From the NCBI GenBank assembly GCA_035995205.1, contig DASYKS010000114.1:1-64000 (forward strand): DNA of 64,000 bases, written 5' to 3'. Shown piece by piece: positions 1 to 8,850 of this stretch (positions are counted from its first letter, which is position 1; every line of letters begins with the position of its first letter). Position numbers and translations under genes: made by a program. The notes beneath the pieces were generated by a model. It did not search any database and was not told the DNA's origin. It saw only the letters and a list, made by a program, of their open reading frames with translations. Source of the DNA: DASYKS01 sp035995205. GTDB taxonomy: Bacteria; Acidobacteriota; Thermoanaerobaculia; Multivoradales; UBA5704.

Positions 1-363
1 CTGCTCATCCTCGACGAGGTCGGCATGGATCCGGTGCTGTTCTTCAAGCTGCTGTTCGAGCTGCCGGACGAAGGGGACAACCCATTCCTCGCGCTGCTCT
101 ATCGCAAGATGCTCGAAAGCGGCGCGATGAAGCCCGAGCACATGATCCTCCCGCCTGAGCCGGCTCCGATCCCGGCCGATGAGCTTCGTCGCCTGGTGCG
201 AGAGGAGCTGCAAGACGTACTCGCCCTCGCCAAGAGAACTCCCTCCCGCGAAGAGCGGTTGGCCGAAGAGCGCAAGCTGACAGACCCCTTGATCGGCGAC
301 ATCGTGGAGGAGATCAAGCGCAAGCGGGCTCCTAAGCCTCCCCGCAAGAAGTCGGGGGGCTGA
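1..363 (+). CDS. Unknown protein, 3' part only
   Basis: The reading frame is open from the first base of the window, so the start lies outside it; about 120 C-terminal residues are visible. They are rich in charged helical sequence (LRRLVREELQDVLALAK, then EERLAEERK) and end in a basic tail with KRKRAPKPPRKKSGG. There is no membrane segment and no motif I recognise. The gene runs toward the convergent toxin-antitoxin pair that follows. The 180 bp between its stop and the toxin stop holds nothing I can support. Confidence 0.6.
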   Translation: MLILDEVGMDPVLFFKLLFELPDEGDNPFLALLYRKMLESGAMKPEHMILPPEPAPIPADELRRLVREELQDVLALAKRTPSREERLAEERKLTDPLIGDIVEEIKRKRAPKPPRKKSGG

Positions 364-546
364 AGAGAGGGATCACGACAGCAAACCGGGCCAAAAGCAG
401 TGCGGCGAGACCTACCTCACCTACACGGCGCCGAGCGGGTTGGACGACCGGAACCGGCCGCGCGACGGTGCGGCTCGGGAAACCCGTCGCGGCAGGGATC
501 GCACGATAGGGGGCGAAACGAACGGACTCGCCCGACCAGTGCTTTC

Positions 547-1008
547 TCAGGCCCGGCTGGGACAAACCTGGTGGGACGGGTCCCACCAAAGCAGCACCAA
601 GACCCCGTTGACCAGATACCCAAAGACCCTTTCGAGATTGGAAAGCCGCAGGGAAACCACCTCGTCCAGGCCAAGTCCCGCGGCCTCGAGGCGATTCTGC
701 GCTTCGGCGGTGATATCCGAGACCCTGATGGAGTGGTGGAACTTTTTGCCCCTAACCAAGATCTCGCTCCAGGTCATGCTCTCGAAACTTGCGAGTTTTT
801 CACGGACCGCAAGGAGGCTCTCGCCGCTCATTCCGTGCCACCCGAAGGGGTCTACAAGCTCTATGCTGGCAACCCGCCACGAAGGGTGGAGATGATGGTA
901 GCTGGTCGCGGAAACGGCGCGAGGAACTTTGCCAGTATCAGGCTCCCGAACCGCGATCGGGGATTTGCCGGGGGCTTCGAACTTCTTGTATCGCGGCTTC
1001 TTTCCCAC
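547..1008 (-). CDS. Putative toxin paired with a Panacea antitoxin
   Basis: A 153-residue soluble protein starting at GTG 1008, with GGGGAG just upstream. It lies 11 bp behind the Panacea-domain gene in the same direction, the usual arrangement for an antitoxin and its toxin. The C-terminal part (YLVNGVLVLLWWDPSHQVCP) is what I remember from small proteins found next to DUF4065 genes, so I read it as a PanT-type toxin. Its biochemical activity is not evident: no Fic, PIN, RelE or ADP-ribosyltransferase motif is visible. The toxin role rests on context and family resemblance. Confidence 0.65.
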   Translation of the reverse strand: MGKKPRYKKFEAPGKSPIAVREPDTGKVPRAVSATSYHHLHPSWRVASIELVDPFGWHGMSGESLLAVREKLASFESMTWSEILVRGKKFHHSIRVSDITAEAQNRLEAAGLGLDEVVSLRLSNLERVFGYLVNGVLVLLWWDPSHQVCPSRA

Positions 1009-1019
1009 GGCTCCCCAAC

Positions 1020-1451
1020 CTAGTACGGGTTACTGTAGTACTCCGCCATGGAAGCGAAGGAAATTTCACGCTTGCACGGGTCCCCTGGCTCAAGACCCTT
1101 TCGCGCCTGTGCCCACGGAGCCTCCCGGTGAGTCAAATCGCTGAGCCATTGCGAGGACTTTTTTCCATAGAAGTTCAGTACCGCATCTACGGTTTCCTGC
1201 TGGATGGAAGTCAAAGCATTTGGGTTGCCCTGGGGCCACTCCGAGATCTTGAAAATGCCCCGGTGAAGCCGGTAGAGAGAGGGTACGACAGGTCCATTGA
1301 CCCATGCTTCGATGCGCTCTTTGAACATCGGCTCTTCGTCCCAAACGAGCGACCATGCCTGCGAGTAATAGACCAGCTTTTCCAGCTTCATCGCGGTCAT
1401 CTCGCCCTGCTTGCGCAGAATGTAGGCGGCGACGTCATGGACGCTGACCAT
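1020..1451 (-). CDS. Panacea-domain (DUF4065/SocA-like) antitoxin
   Basis: A 143-residue protein with the hallmark sequence of the Panacea domain: VAAYILRKQG, then MTAMKLEKLVYYSQAW near residue 20, then EAWVNGPVVPSLY near residue 55. Proteins of this family neutralise unrelated toxins encoded beside them. I chose ATG 1451, preceded by GGGAG, over the GTG at 1508 because the conserved domain starts at once and the length then fits the family. The paired toxin follows directly and is probably co-transcribed. The stretch upstream to the divergent gene at 1602 is the likely promoter. Confidence 0.85.
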   Translation of the reverse strand: MVSVHDVAAYILRKQGEMTAMKLEKLVYYSQAWSLVWDEEPMFKERIEAWVNGPVVPSLYRLHRGIFKISEWPQGNPNALTSIQQETVDAVLNFYGKKSSQWLSDLTHREAPWAQARKGLEPGDPCKREISFASMAEYYSNPY

Positions 1452-1601
1452 AGATCTCTCCCTGGCCGGCCCAGAAAATCCTTCTGGGTCGGGGTTGAAG
1501 TTTACCACGACCGATAACAGCGGTAAAGGGGCGTAACAGCCTCCTATCCGTAGCTCTCACGATGGGAACGGCTCCGAGCAGTCGCATAAACTTCCCCTCG
1601 T

Positions 1602-3239
1602 ATGGCGCTGCTCTCCCGTCTCCTGGGTCGATCCGGCTGGTCGCTCGAAGGGATTTCTCTCCCGTGGCGCACCGGCGAGATCTCGATTTACGACCATGTC
1701 CGGGCTCATTTGGTGCCCGGTCAGCCGGGTCTGGCGGCGGGGGGCGAGTCGCTGCCGGACGAGGAGCGCCTGGCCGCGGCCGGGGGTCTGCGTTGGGTGG
1801 CCGGAGCGCTTGACGGCACTTTTGCCCAGCACGGGGGCGCGGGGGTCGACGAGGCGGTCGCGGAGCGCCTGCACGAGGCTCTGATGGCGCTCGGCGAGCG
1901 GGCGACCTCGAAAGCGCTCGGGGATCTTTACGATCTGATGCTCCGGCACTCCGCCTTGGAGTCGGTCGATGCCTTGAACGGCCGAATCGTCCGCGGCGGT
2001 ATCGATCCGACCAAGCTTCATACCATCGCGCGTTTCCTCGCCACCCGTGCCCCCGACCGCGAGCCGGTCAAGATGGCAATCGCCTGGCTCGGCTTGCTGC
2101 GCGGCGGCGACGACGACGAGCTGCTGCGCTCGCTCGCCCGGCACGAGGAGTTCACGCTCTACGCCGCGGTCGCTCTGGCCAACCGCCTGGAAGACCCGGA
2201 GCGCACCCTGTTTTCGCTTGCCCGCCAGGTCGACGGTTGGGGGCGCATCCATCTGGTCGAACGGCTGGCCGACACCGAGAACCCGGAGATCCGGCGGTGG
2301 CTGGTGCGCGAAGGGTTTCGCAACACGGTCGCCAATGCGTACACGGTTCTGATCGCGGCGCGCACCGGGCGGCTCTCCAAGGAGCTGGAACGGGGCGATC
2401 CGGACTCTCCACTGTTCGTGGCGGCGGGCGAGATCCTCTCCGGGCTGATCCGCGGCCAAGGCGGTCCGTCGGGAGGAATCGACGACTACGAAGAGGGCGC
2501 TGCCGCGACCGCGCGCTATCTCGATCTCCTGGTCGAGCGGGCGGAGCGGCTGGAGGATCTGAATCACGCGGCGACGATCCGCGAGTTTCTGGTCGACGAC
2601 GGCGAGGACGCGTGGGCCGATCGCGAGATTCACGGCTGGACGCCGGAGCTCCGCGCCCGTCTGATCGCGCAGTGCGATGAAGTTCTGGCCTGGCCGGCCT
2701 GGCGCGAGAAGATCGCCCAAGTGGTTTCGGGCGATGGCGAGAGCGATCGCGCCGCGTTCGCGGTTGCCGACGAAGCGGCCCGGGCGCTGGGCATCGATCT
2801 GTGGGACGCGCACTTCCGGCGCGCCGAGGTCGATCTCGATGCCTGGCACTGGCAGGCGATCGCGGCGACGAAAGAGCCCGGACGCCGGCAGCGCGTTCTG
2901 GCGCTCGCCGAAGCGAGGCTCGATCTCGCGCGGATCGGCTCCGGCCCGGCGCTCGACTTCGGTTTCGGCCCGGCGTTCAAAGAGGCTTCGTGTTTGGAGG
3001 CGACCCTGCCTGCGCTGCTCGAAGCTCCCGGCGAGGGGGTCGGCCTGGTGCTCGCGGCTCTCGCCGGCCAGGCCATTCGCTTGCGCCACCGGGCGCTCGA
3101 CGTGATCGCCGCCTGGGGGCCGGACGCCCGGCCCGAACCGGTCGCCGCGGCGTTGGCCCGCGCGGCGGCGGCGGAGCCGGACGACGAGGTCCGGTCGCGC
3201 ATCGAAGCGCTGCTCGCGGACCCTGAGCCCGCGAACTGA
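1602..3239 (+). CDS. Helical-repeat (HEAT-like) protein of unknown function
   Basis: A 545-residue Ala/Leu/Arg/Glu-rich protein without signal peptide or membrane segment. Successive amphipathic helices, many carrying LARxE or ALARxL patterns, suggest a HEAT/armadillo-like alpha-solenoid, perhaps a protein-binding scaffold. This is a fold guess from composition. The C-terminal sequence (AAWGPDARPEPVAAALARAA) looks like a last repeat. No good Shine-Dalgarno precedes the ATG. The gene ends 24 bp before a palindromic element shared with the convergent dodecin gene. Confidence 0.7.
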   Translation: MALLSRLLGRSGWSLEGISLPWRTGEISIYDHVRAHLVPGQPGLAAGGESLPDEERLAAAGGLRWVAGALDGTFAQHGGAGVDEAVAERLHEALMALGERATSKALGDLYDLMLRHSALESVDALNGRIVRGGIDPTKLHTIARFLATRAPDREPVKMAIAWLGLLRGGDDDELLRSLARHEEFTLYAAVALANRLEDPERTLFSLARQVDGWGRIHLVERLADTENPEIRRWLVREGFRNTVANAYTVLIAARTGRLSKELERGDPDSPLFVAAGEILSGLIRGQGGPSGGIDDYEEGAAATARYLDLLVERAERLEDLNHAATIREFLVDDGEDAWADREIHGWTPELRARLIAQCDEVLAWPAWREKIAQVVSGDGESDRAAFAVADEAARALGIDLWDAHFRRAEVDLDAWHWQAIAATKEPGRRQRVLALAEARLDLARIGSGPALDFGFGPAFKEASCLEATLPALLEAPGEGVGLVLAALAGQAIRLRHRALDVIAAWGPDARPEPVAAALARAAAAEPDDEVRSRIEALLADPEPAN

Positions 3240-3263
3240 ACGAACCCTGAACCCGGGGCTGGC

Positions 3264-3338
3264 GTAGGGGCGCTGCTTGCTGCGCCCGGAGAACGGCGAG
3301 GGCCTGCGAAACGAGGGCGAGGCAAGCCTCGCCCCTAC
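3264..3338. repeat. REP-like palindromic element between convergent genes
   Basis: The ends GTAGGGGC (3264) and GCCCCTAC (3338) are inverted copies. Inside are two smaller hairpins: GGGCGC/GCGCCC (3268-3287) and a 9-bp perfect stem GGGCGAGGC-AA-GCCTCGCCC (3315-3334). The element lies between the stops of two convergent genes, so it may act as a two-way terminator. Related copies occur at 33043 and 60588. Confidence 0.7.
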
Positions 3339-3354
3339 GAAACCACCCGGTTTC

Positions 3355-3564
3355 CTAGTCGGCGAGCACGAAAGTCACGCGCATGGTCACCCGATACCCT
3401 ATGACCTTGCCCTTCTCGATGTGGACGTGCTGCTCGGAAATCCAAGCGCTACGCATGTTCTTGAGCGTCTTGCCGGCACGCTTGATACCCTCTTGGACGG
3501 CGGCCTCGAAGCTGTCGGGGTGCTCGGCGCTGATTTCGATGACTTTGGCGACGGAAGTGCTCAT
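3355..3564 (-). CDS. Dodecin, flavin-binding storage protein
   Basis: A 69-residue protein matching dodecin in length and sequence: KVIEISAEHPDSFEAAV at the N-terminus, TLKNMRSAWISEQHVHIEKG in the middle and YRVTMRVTFVL at the end. Dodecins form hollow dodecamers that bind flavin between paired aromatic residues; the Trp in SAWI and the Gln in SEQ are the positions expected to contact it. I start at ATG 3564 because the longer frame to 3633 adds 23 residues with no family likeness. It stands alone, convergent with the upstream gene. Confidence 0.93.
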   Translation of the reverse strand: MSTSVAKVIEISAEHPDSFEAAVQEGIKRAGKTLKNMRSAWISEQHVHIEKGKVIGYRVTMRVTFVLAD

Positions 3565-3682
3565 GGTGTACCTCGGGAAGCCTGGAAGATTGCGGCGGTT
3601 GGGTGGAGAACGGGTCGACCGCGGCGGATTCAAGACCGCATGCTTCGACCGGCGAGTGGACGGGACGTCTTCGATCGGACCT

Positions 3683-5782
3683 TCAAAGCGGCTCGGGGCG
3701 GGCGATTCCGTAGCCTTGCACGTAGTCTACGCCGATCTGTTCGAGGGTCGCGAGGATGGCGTCGGTCTCCATCGACTCGGCAATCGTGGCGATGCCGAGC
3801 AATTGGCCGATCTGGTGGATCGATTCGACCAGCGCGCGCTCGATCGAACCCGCGTTGACGTCGCGCACGAAGCCGCCGTCGATCTTGAGAAAATCGACGT
3901 CCAGGTTCTTCAAGTAGGCGAATGACGACAGGCCGGTGCCGAAGTCGTCGAGCACGAAACGGCACCCCCGCGCCTTCAGAGTGCGGATGAACTGTTGAGC
4001 GCGGGCGAGGTTCGCCACCGCCGCGGTTTCGGTGACCTCGAACAGGATGCTCCCGGGGGGCACCCCGCTAAGGTCGAGCTGCTCCAGCACGTCGGCTAGG
4101 AAACTCTCTTCGTCGATCGACCGTCCGGAGAGATTGATCGCCCAGTGGAGCTCGACCGGGCTCGACCGCTGCTTCTCCACCAGACTGCGGAACGCGTTCT
4201 TGACCACCCAGCGATCGATTCGGGAGATCAGCCGGTAGCGCTCCGCGGCGGGGATGAACGAGCCGGGCAGCGCGACCTGCCCCTGCTCGTCGCGCATCCG
4301 GATCAAGATCTCCGACATCTCCGGCCCGCCTTCCAGGGGGCGGAGGGGCCGGATCTCCTGCCGGATCAGAAAGAACCGATCCTCGTCCAGCGCGTTCTGG
4401 ATGCGGTGGACCCACTGCAACGCGCCGTACCGTTCGACCAATGCGGCGTCGTCCTCCTGGTAGACGTGGACCCGGCTCCTGCCGGCCTCTTTGGCCACGT
4501 AACAGGCGGCGTCGGCCGCGGCGAGCAACTGCACCCGGTCGGAGACTTCGCCGGTGATCGGCACCAGGCCGACCGAAATTCCGACCTGAAAGCTGCGCTC
4601 CTGCCAGGCGAAACGGAAAGAGCGGACGGCGGCGCACGCCTCCTCCGCGATCCGGCGCGCGCGATCGAGATCCGCGTCTTCGAGCAGAATGCCGAATTCG
4701 TCGCCGCCGAGCCGCGCCAGAATGTCGTTCGGCCGAATCCGCGCCCGGAGCAGCGTCGCCAGCTGCCGGAGGAGCTCGTCGCCCGCCAGGTGGCCGGCGG
4801 TGTCGTTGACCATCTTGAACTCGTCGAGATCGAGGTACAGCAAGGCGTGGCGGCGCCCCTCGCTGCGCGCGCTCGCGGCGCACGTATCCATCAACTCTTC
4901 GAACTCGCGCCGGTTGATCAGCCCGGTGAGGCCGTCGTGCCGCGCGAGGTAGCTCATCTCGCGCTCCAGCCGGCGAATCCGGGTGACGTCCTTGAACACC
5001 AGCACGGTCCCGCGGATTTCACCCGCGGCGTCCCGGATCGGCGCCACCGAATCCTGGACGGCGAACTCCACACCGTCCCGGCGGACCAGCGTCGCGCTGC
5101 CCGGCAGCTCGACCACCCGGCCTTCCGAGAGACAGATCGCGATCGGATCGAAACCGATCGGCCGCCCCCGCTCGTCGACCAGCTGGAGAACGTGGAGTGC
5201 CGGCTGGCCCTGCGCCTCGGCCAAGCTCCAGCCGGTGAGGTGCTCGGCGACCGGGTTCAGGTAATCGATGCGGCCTTCCGGGTCGGTGCGGATCACGCCG
5301 TCGCCGATCGAGGCGAGGGTGACCTGGGCGCGCTCGCGCTCCAGCTCCAGGCGTGCCTGGTTCTCCTGCAACGCGAATTCCGCCTGCTTGCGGTCGGTGA
5401 TGTCGAGCGCGGAGAGCAGACTGGCCGAGCCGTCCGCCATCAGGACCCGGGTGGCGTTGACCTGCGCCCAACGCTCGGACCCATCCTTGCGCACGACTTT
5501 GATCTCGATCGTGGTGTCGAGATCTTCGCCCGCGAGCCGGCGCCGGGTCCGTTCGATCACGCCGGCCTGATAATCGGGGTGGACCAGCTGGGTGATCGGC
5601 GCGCCGATCAGCTCGGCGGCGGAGTAGCCGGTCAACCGCTCGCCCGCCGGGTTGACGTAAAGATAAACCTCCCGGTAGGCCAGGATGGCAATTTCCGTCG
5701 TCTCGGCGAAGGAGCGGAACCAGCTGTCGGTCGCGGCGAACGGCACTTGGCCGTCGACGCTCGGTTCGGTCGAGGTCGTCAC
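3683..5782 (-). CDS. PAS-PAS-GGDEF-EAL cyclic di-GMP enzyme
   Basis: A 699-residue cytoplasmic protein from GTG 5782. The frame stays open to 6700 but would then run far into the next gene, and the conserved part starts only here. Order: PAS at about 17-135, second PAS at 150-270, GGDEF at 280-440, EAL at 455-695. The cyclase motif GGDEF (359-363) is intact, with an RPND inhibitory site five residues before it. In the phosphodiesterase half EAL is EIL but Glu and Arg remain; WAINLSG, DDFGTG, LKID and QGYGIARP are all present, so both activities are possible. It probably tunes c-di-GMP in response to a PAS-bound signal. Confidence 0.92.
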   Translation of the reverse strand: MTTSTEPSVDGQVPFAATDSWFRSFAETTEIAILAYREVYLYVNPAGERLTGYSAAELIGAPITQLVHPDYQAGVIERTRRRLAGEDLDTTIEIKVVRKDGSERWAQVNATRVLMADGSASLLSALDITDRKQAEFALQENQARLELERERAQVTLASIGDGVIRTDPEGRIDYLNPVAEHLTGWSLAEAQGQPALHVLQLVDERGRPIGFDPIAICLSEGRVVELPGSATLVRRDGVEFAVQDSVAPIRDAAGEIRGTVLVFKDVTRIRRLEREMSYLARHDGLTGLINRREFEELMDTCAASARSEGRRHALLYLDLDEFKMVNDTAGHLAGDELLRQLATLLRARIRPNDILARLGGDEFGILLEDADLDRARRIAEEACAAVRSFRFAWQERSFQVGISVGLVPITGEVSDRVQLLAAADAACYVAKEAGRSRVHVYQEDDAALVERYGALQWVHRIQNALDEDRFFLIRQEIRPLRPLEGGPEMSEILIRMRDEQGQVALPGSFIPAAERYRLISRIDRWVVKNAFRSLVEKQRSSPVELHWAINLSGRSIDEESFLADVLEQLDLSGVPPGSILFEVTETAAVANLARAQQFIRTLKARGCRFVLDDFGTGLSSFAYLKNLDVDFLKIDGGFVRDVNAGSIERALVESIHQIGQLLGIATIAESMETDAILATLEQIGVDYVQGYGIARPEPL

Positions 5783-5870
5783 CGGTTCACTCGCACTCCA
5801 GGTTGAAACAAAAGTAGAGGAAACGAGTGATTTCTTCAAGCAATACCCATGCCCCCAAGGAGCCCGGCGC

Positions 5871-8840
5871 TCAGCGCGGGCGCCAGACCAGCACCAGCCA
5901 GCCGCGCCGCTCGCCAATTTCGTCCCGCCGCGGATCGTCCACGATCTGCGCCGCGCCGACACGGGCTTCGAACGCCGGCAGTCCCGCGAGCGGATAGGGA
6001 CCGAAACCGAACCGCCGCTCGATGCCGGCAAGCGCGAGCCAGGGGCCGAAACCGCCCTCCCCGGGAGCGCCGAAAACGAGATCCGATGCGACTCGGTGCC
6101 GCTCGTAGAGCAGATGGAACGGCAGGCCGGGAACCGCGAGGTCGGCCCGTTGCCCTTCGTGGCGGGTGCCGAGCAGCGCGCCGGGGGCGAGCGCGGCGAC
6201 CTCGATCCGCTCGGGCGACCAAGGTAAAAGGCCGCTCGGCGGACCGCCCACCTGGAACCTGTCGAAGTCGAACCGGGCACCCCAAACCCGGTCGCTCCGG
6301 AGGCCGAGATCGAGGCCCCAAGAGCCGTGTTCGAGCGCGATTCCGACCCGGCCGCCGGTGCGCCGAATCCCGGAACCGGCAGCGCCGTAGAGCGAAATCC
6401 GCGGCTCGAAGCGCAGCTTGCCCCGGGAGAGATCCGCCGCTCCGCCGATCTCCAGGCCCGCCCGCGAGCGGCTTTCGGTCCGCTCGCCTCCCACCGGGTC
6501 GATCCGTTCGATCCGAACGTTCGCGAGGGTTCGCGTTCGTAGCAGGCCGAAGCTCCGCTCGACTTCGGCGGACAGCTCGATCCCCGACCGGTCGAGATCG
6601 AGCCCGGAACCCGGAGCCGCGCGGGTCGCGCGCGAAGGCCGCTCGGCGAGGTCGAACCCGCGCAGCGAAATCCCGACCGGCAGACCGTGAAAACTGACAT
6701 TCAGGCTCGCGCCCCGGGGCTCCGCACCGTCCGCTCCGGCGAGCCCGCCGAGCGCGACCACCTCGAAGCGGCCGAGGGGATCGCCCAGGCGAAGGCCAAG
6801 CTCGCTCCGGTTGCCCGCCGCGGTAGCGATCGAGCCGCCGAACAGCGGCAGCCACTCCATCCGGCCGAGACCGTACGGCCGGCCGGGGGCCACGTCGGCC
6901 GCGGCGAAATCGACCGGCCGCGGGGGAGGATTCGGGCGCACGGCGGGCGCGAGGTCGGGGACTCCGATCTCGGAAATTAACGGGACCGCCGCGCCCGGCT
7001 CTCCCGCGGCGCTCGCGAGCTCGATCCGGCGCAGATCGAGCCCCTGCGGTTCGAGCGAGAGATAGAACAACGCCCGGCCGTCCGGCGTCGGAGCCGGCGA
7101 GAACGCGGCACCGGCCGTGCGGGTTACGCCCGTCGGTCCGCCCGCCCCGTCCGCGGGAAATTCGACGAGGTCGATCCGCCCTTCACGGCCGAGGCTGGCG
7201 AAGATCGACTTGCCGTCGGCGCTCCAGGCGGGAGCCGAAGGCGTCGACGCCCCGTCGGGCTCGGGCAGCGGCAGCTCGCGCTCGGCGCCGTTTCCGAGAT
7301 CGCGGACCATCAGGCGCCAGCTCCCGCCCGTATGACGCAAGAACGCCAGGCGGCCGCCGTCGCGCGACAACCGCGGCGCGTCGTAGATATCCTCGACCGA
7401 CGGCTCGGTGATCGGAGCGACCGCGCCGGTCGCAAGGTCCACCCGCACGACCTGCGAAAAACCGTGGCGCTGGCGCAGGGCGACCGCCCACGTGCCGTCC
7501 GCGCTCGGATCGGCATCGCGCAAATCGGCGCCGCGGGTGATCCGCCGCACCTGGCCCGACGGCAACGTCCAGACGAACAGGTCCGGATGAAGAAAACCCT
7601 CCCCATCAGGCTCGAAGCGGACGAAGAGAACCTCGTCCTCGTCGATAAACCGCGGCATCGAGGGAGCCCGGCCGCCCCAAGTCGTCAGCCGATACCGCGG
7701 CCGCCGATCCGGAGGGCCGTACTTCACCGCCGGAACGTCCTCCGGGTCGAGCGCACGCTTCTTGGCTTTCTTGTCCTTGTCGTCCTTGGAGTCCTTTATG
7801 TCTTTTTCGTCCTTTCCCTTTTTGACCTCATACACCACCAACTCCCCCGCCTCCTCCCGCCGCTCCCGAACCACCGCTAATAAATCCCCCGAGGGCGACA
7901 CCGCCGGGGCGCCCGCTCCACGCGGCAAATCCTGCCAAAGCTCGCCCTCGCGAAGCGGAGCGAGCCGCTTTTCGATCTCGATCGCCTGGGCCGACAGCTC
8001 GGCGCGGAAGCGGTCCCAGAGATCGCGCGGCGAGCTTCCCACCGGCCCGGCGAACACCCCCTTGAAACTGTCGTCGAACGAGCGCGGGGTCCGCGCGGAC
8101 ATTCGCGCCCAGAGCCGCTTCAGGCTTCCCGGTTCGGCGCGCCGCTCCAGCCATTCGAGATAGGCCGAGCCGGCGAGATAGGCCATCGACATGCCGAGGT
8201 AGCCGTCCCGGTCGCTCGCCAGGCGGTCGTAGCTCGGAAGTTTGCCGGCGGCCGCCCAACGGCGGAGCACGGCGGCGCGCAGATCGCCGTTCGGCCGGCC
8301 CGACCCCGTGAGCCGACCTTCGACGAGCGTCGCGTACCCTTCGCTCACCCAGCGCGGCGCGAGAGCGAGCGGTCCGAGCGGCAGGTCGCCGCGCAACCGG
8401 TTGCGCGACGGCCGGAGGAGGTGGACCAGGTGGGTCTCTTCGTGGACCGCGAGCAGCTCGATCCAATCCCGGTAATGGCCGATCGTCGAACCGGCGTCCG
8501 GCGGGCTGGTCCAGAGCACCATGCGCGGCCGGCCGAGCAGCGGCAACGCCATGCCGTTCGGCTCGGCGACCGGATCGGAGACGAAGACGTCGACGATCTG
8601 CGGCGGCTCGTAGCCCACTTCGGCGATCACCGCCGCGCGGATCGACTCCAACCGGGAGGCGGCGCGGAGCGCCCAGGCCTCGGACGCTTTCGGGTAATGA
8701 ACGCGGAAGTGCGCGGTCGAGGCCGTGCGCCAGTCGGCCGCCGGCCCTTGGGCCGCGGCCGGCGTGGCGATCCAGACCAGGACGAGCGCGTAGGCCCACG
8801 CGCCGAACCGCGGCACGACCTTGAAGCGGGGCAAGCTCAC
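5871..8840 (-). CDS. Exported gluzincin-type peptidase with beta-propeller and C-terminal barrel
   Basis: A 989-residue protein starting at GTG 8840, chosen because it gives a clean signal peptide ending near ATPAAAQG and begins 10 bp after the CDGSH gene. Residues 130-175 hold HEETH (133-137) and WVSEGYA, the zinc-ligand pattern of gluzincin metallopeptidases. Residues 290-640 contain repeated propeller-like blades (PSADGTWAVAL, LSRDGGRLAFL, WSADGKSIFA) typical of TolB-like WD40. The last 330 residues are alternating beta sequence ending in VLVWRPR, like an outer-membrane barrel. A Lys/Asp-rich insert lies near residue 330. Its likely place is the outer membrane or periplasm; the substrate is unknown. 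Confidence 0.82.
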   Translation of the reverse strand: MSLPRFKVVPRFGAWAYALVLVWIATPAAAQGPAADWRTASTAHFRVHYPKASEAWALRAASRLESIRAAVIAEVGYEPPQIVDVFVSDPVAEPNGMALPLLGRPRMVLWTSPPDAGSTIGHYRDWIELLAVHEETHLVHLLRPSRNRLRGDLPLGPLALAPRWVSEGYATLVEGRLTGSGRPNGDLRAAVLRRWAAAGKLPSYDRLASDRDGYLGMSMAYLAGSAYLEWLERRAEPGSLKRLWARMSARTPRSFDDSFKGVFAGPVGSSPRDLWDRFRAELSAQAIEIEKRLAPLREGELWQDLPRGAGAPAVSPSGDLLAVVRERREEAGELVVYEVKKGKDEKDIKDSKDDKDKKAKKRALDPEDVPAVKYGPPDRRPRYRLTTWGGRAPSMPRFIDEDEVLFVRFEPDGEGFLHPDLFVWTLPSGQVRRITRGADLRDADPSADGTWAVALRQRHGFSQVVRVDLATGAVAPITEPSVEDIYDAPRLSRDGGRLAFLRHTGGSWRLMVRDLGNGAERELPLPEPDGASTPSAPAWSADGKSIFASLGREGRIDLVEFPADGAGGPTGVTRTAGAAFSPAPTPDGRALFYLSLEPQGLDLRRIELASAAGEPGAAVPLISEIGVPDLAPAVRPNPPPRPVDFAAADVAPGRPYGLGRMEWLPLFGGSIATAAGNRSELGLRLGDPLGRFEVVALGGLAGADGAEPRGASLNVSFHGLPVGISLRGFDLAERPSRATRAAPGSGLDLDRSGIELSAEVERSFGLLRTRTLANVRIERIDPVGGERTESRSRAGLEIGGAADLSRGKLRFEPRISLYGAAGSGIRRTGGRVGIALEHGSWGLDLGLRSDRVWGARFDFDRFQVGGPPSGLLPWSPERIEVAALAPGALLGTRHEGQRADLAVPGLPFHLLYERHRVASDLVFGAPGEGGFGPWLALAGIERRFGFGPYPLAGLPAFEARVGAAQIVDDPRRDEIGERRGWLVLVWRPR

Positions 8841-8850
8841 GGTTTCGGTT

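Noticed and set aside
1557..3089. 510-residue reverse-strand frame
   Set aside because: It is opposite the helical-repeat gene; composition is Arg/Gly/Gln-rich without domains.
5783..6700. 306-codon upstream extension of the GGDEF-EAL gene
   Set aside because: It lies antisense-frame within the peptidase-barrel gene on the same strand and is Arg/Ser-rich without similarity, so it is a GC-driven open frame.
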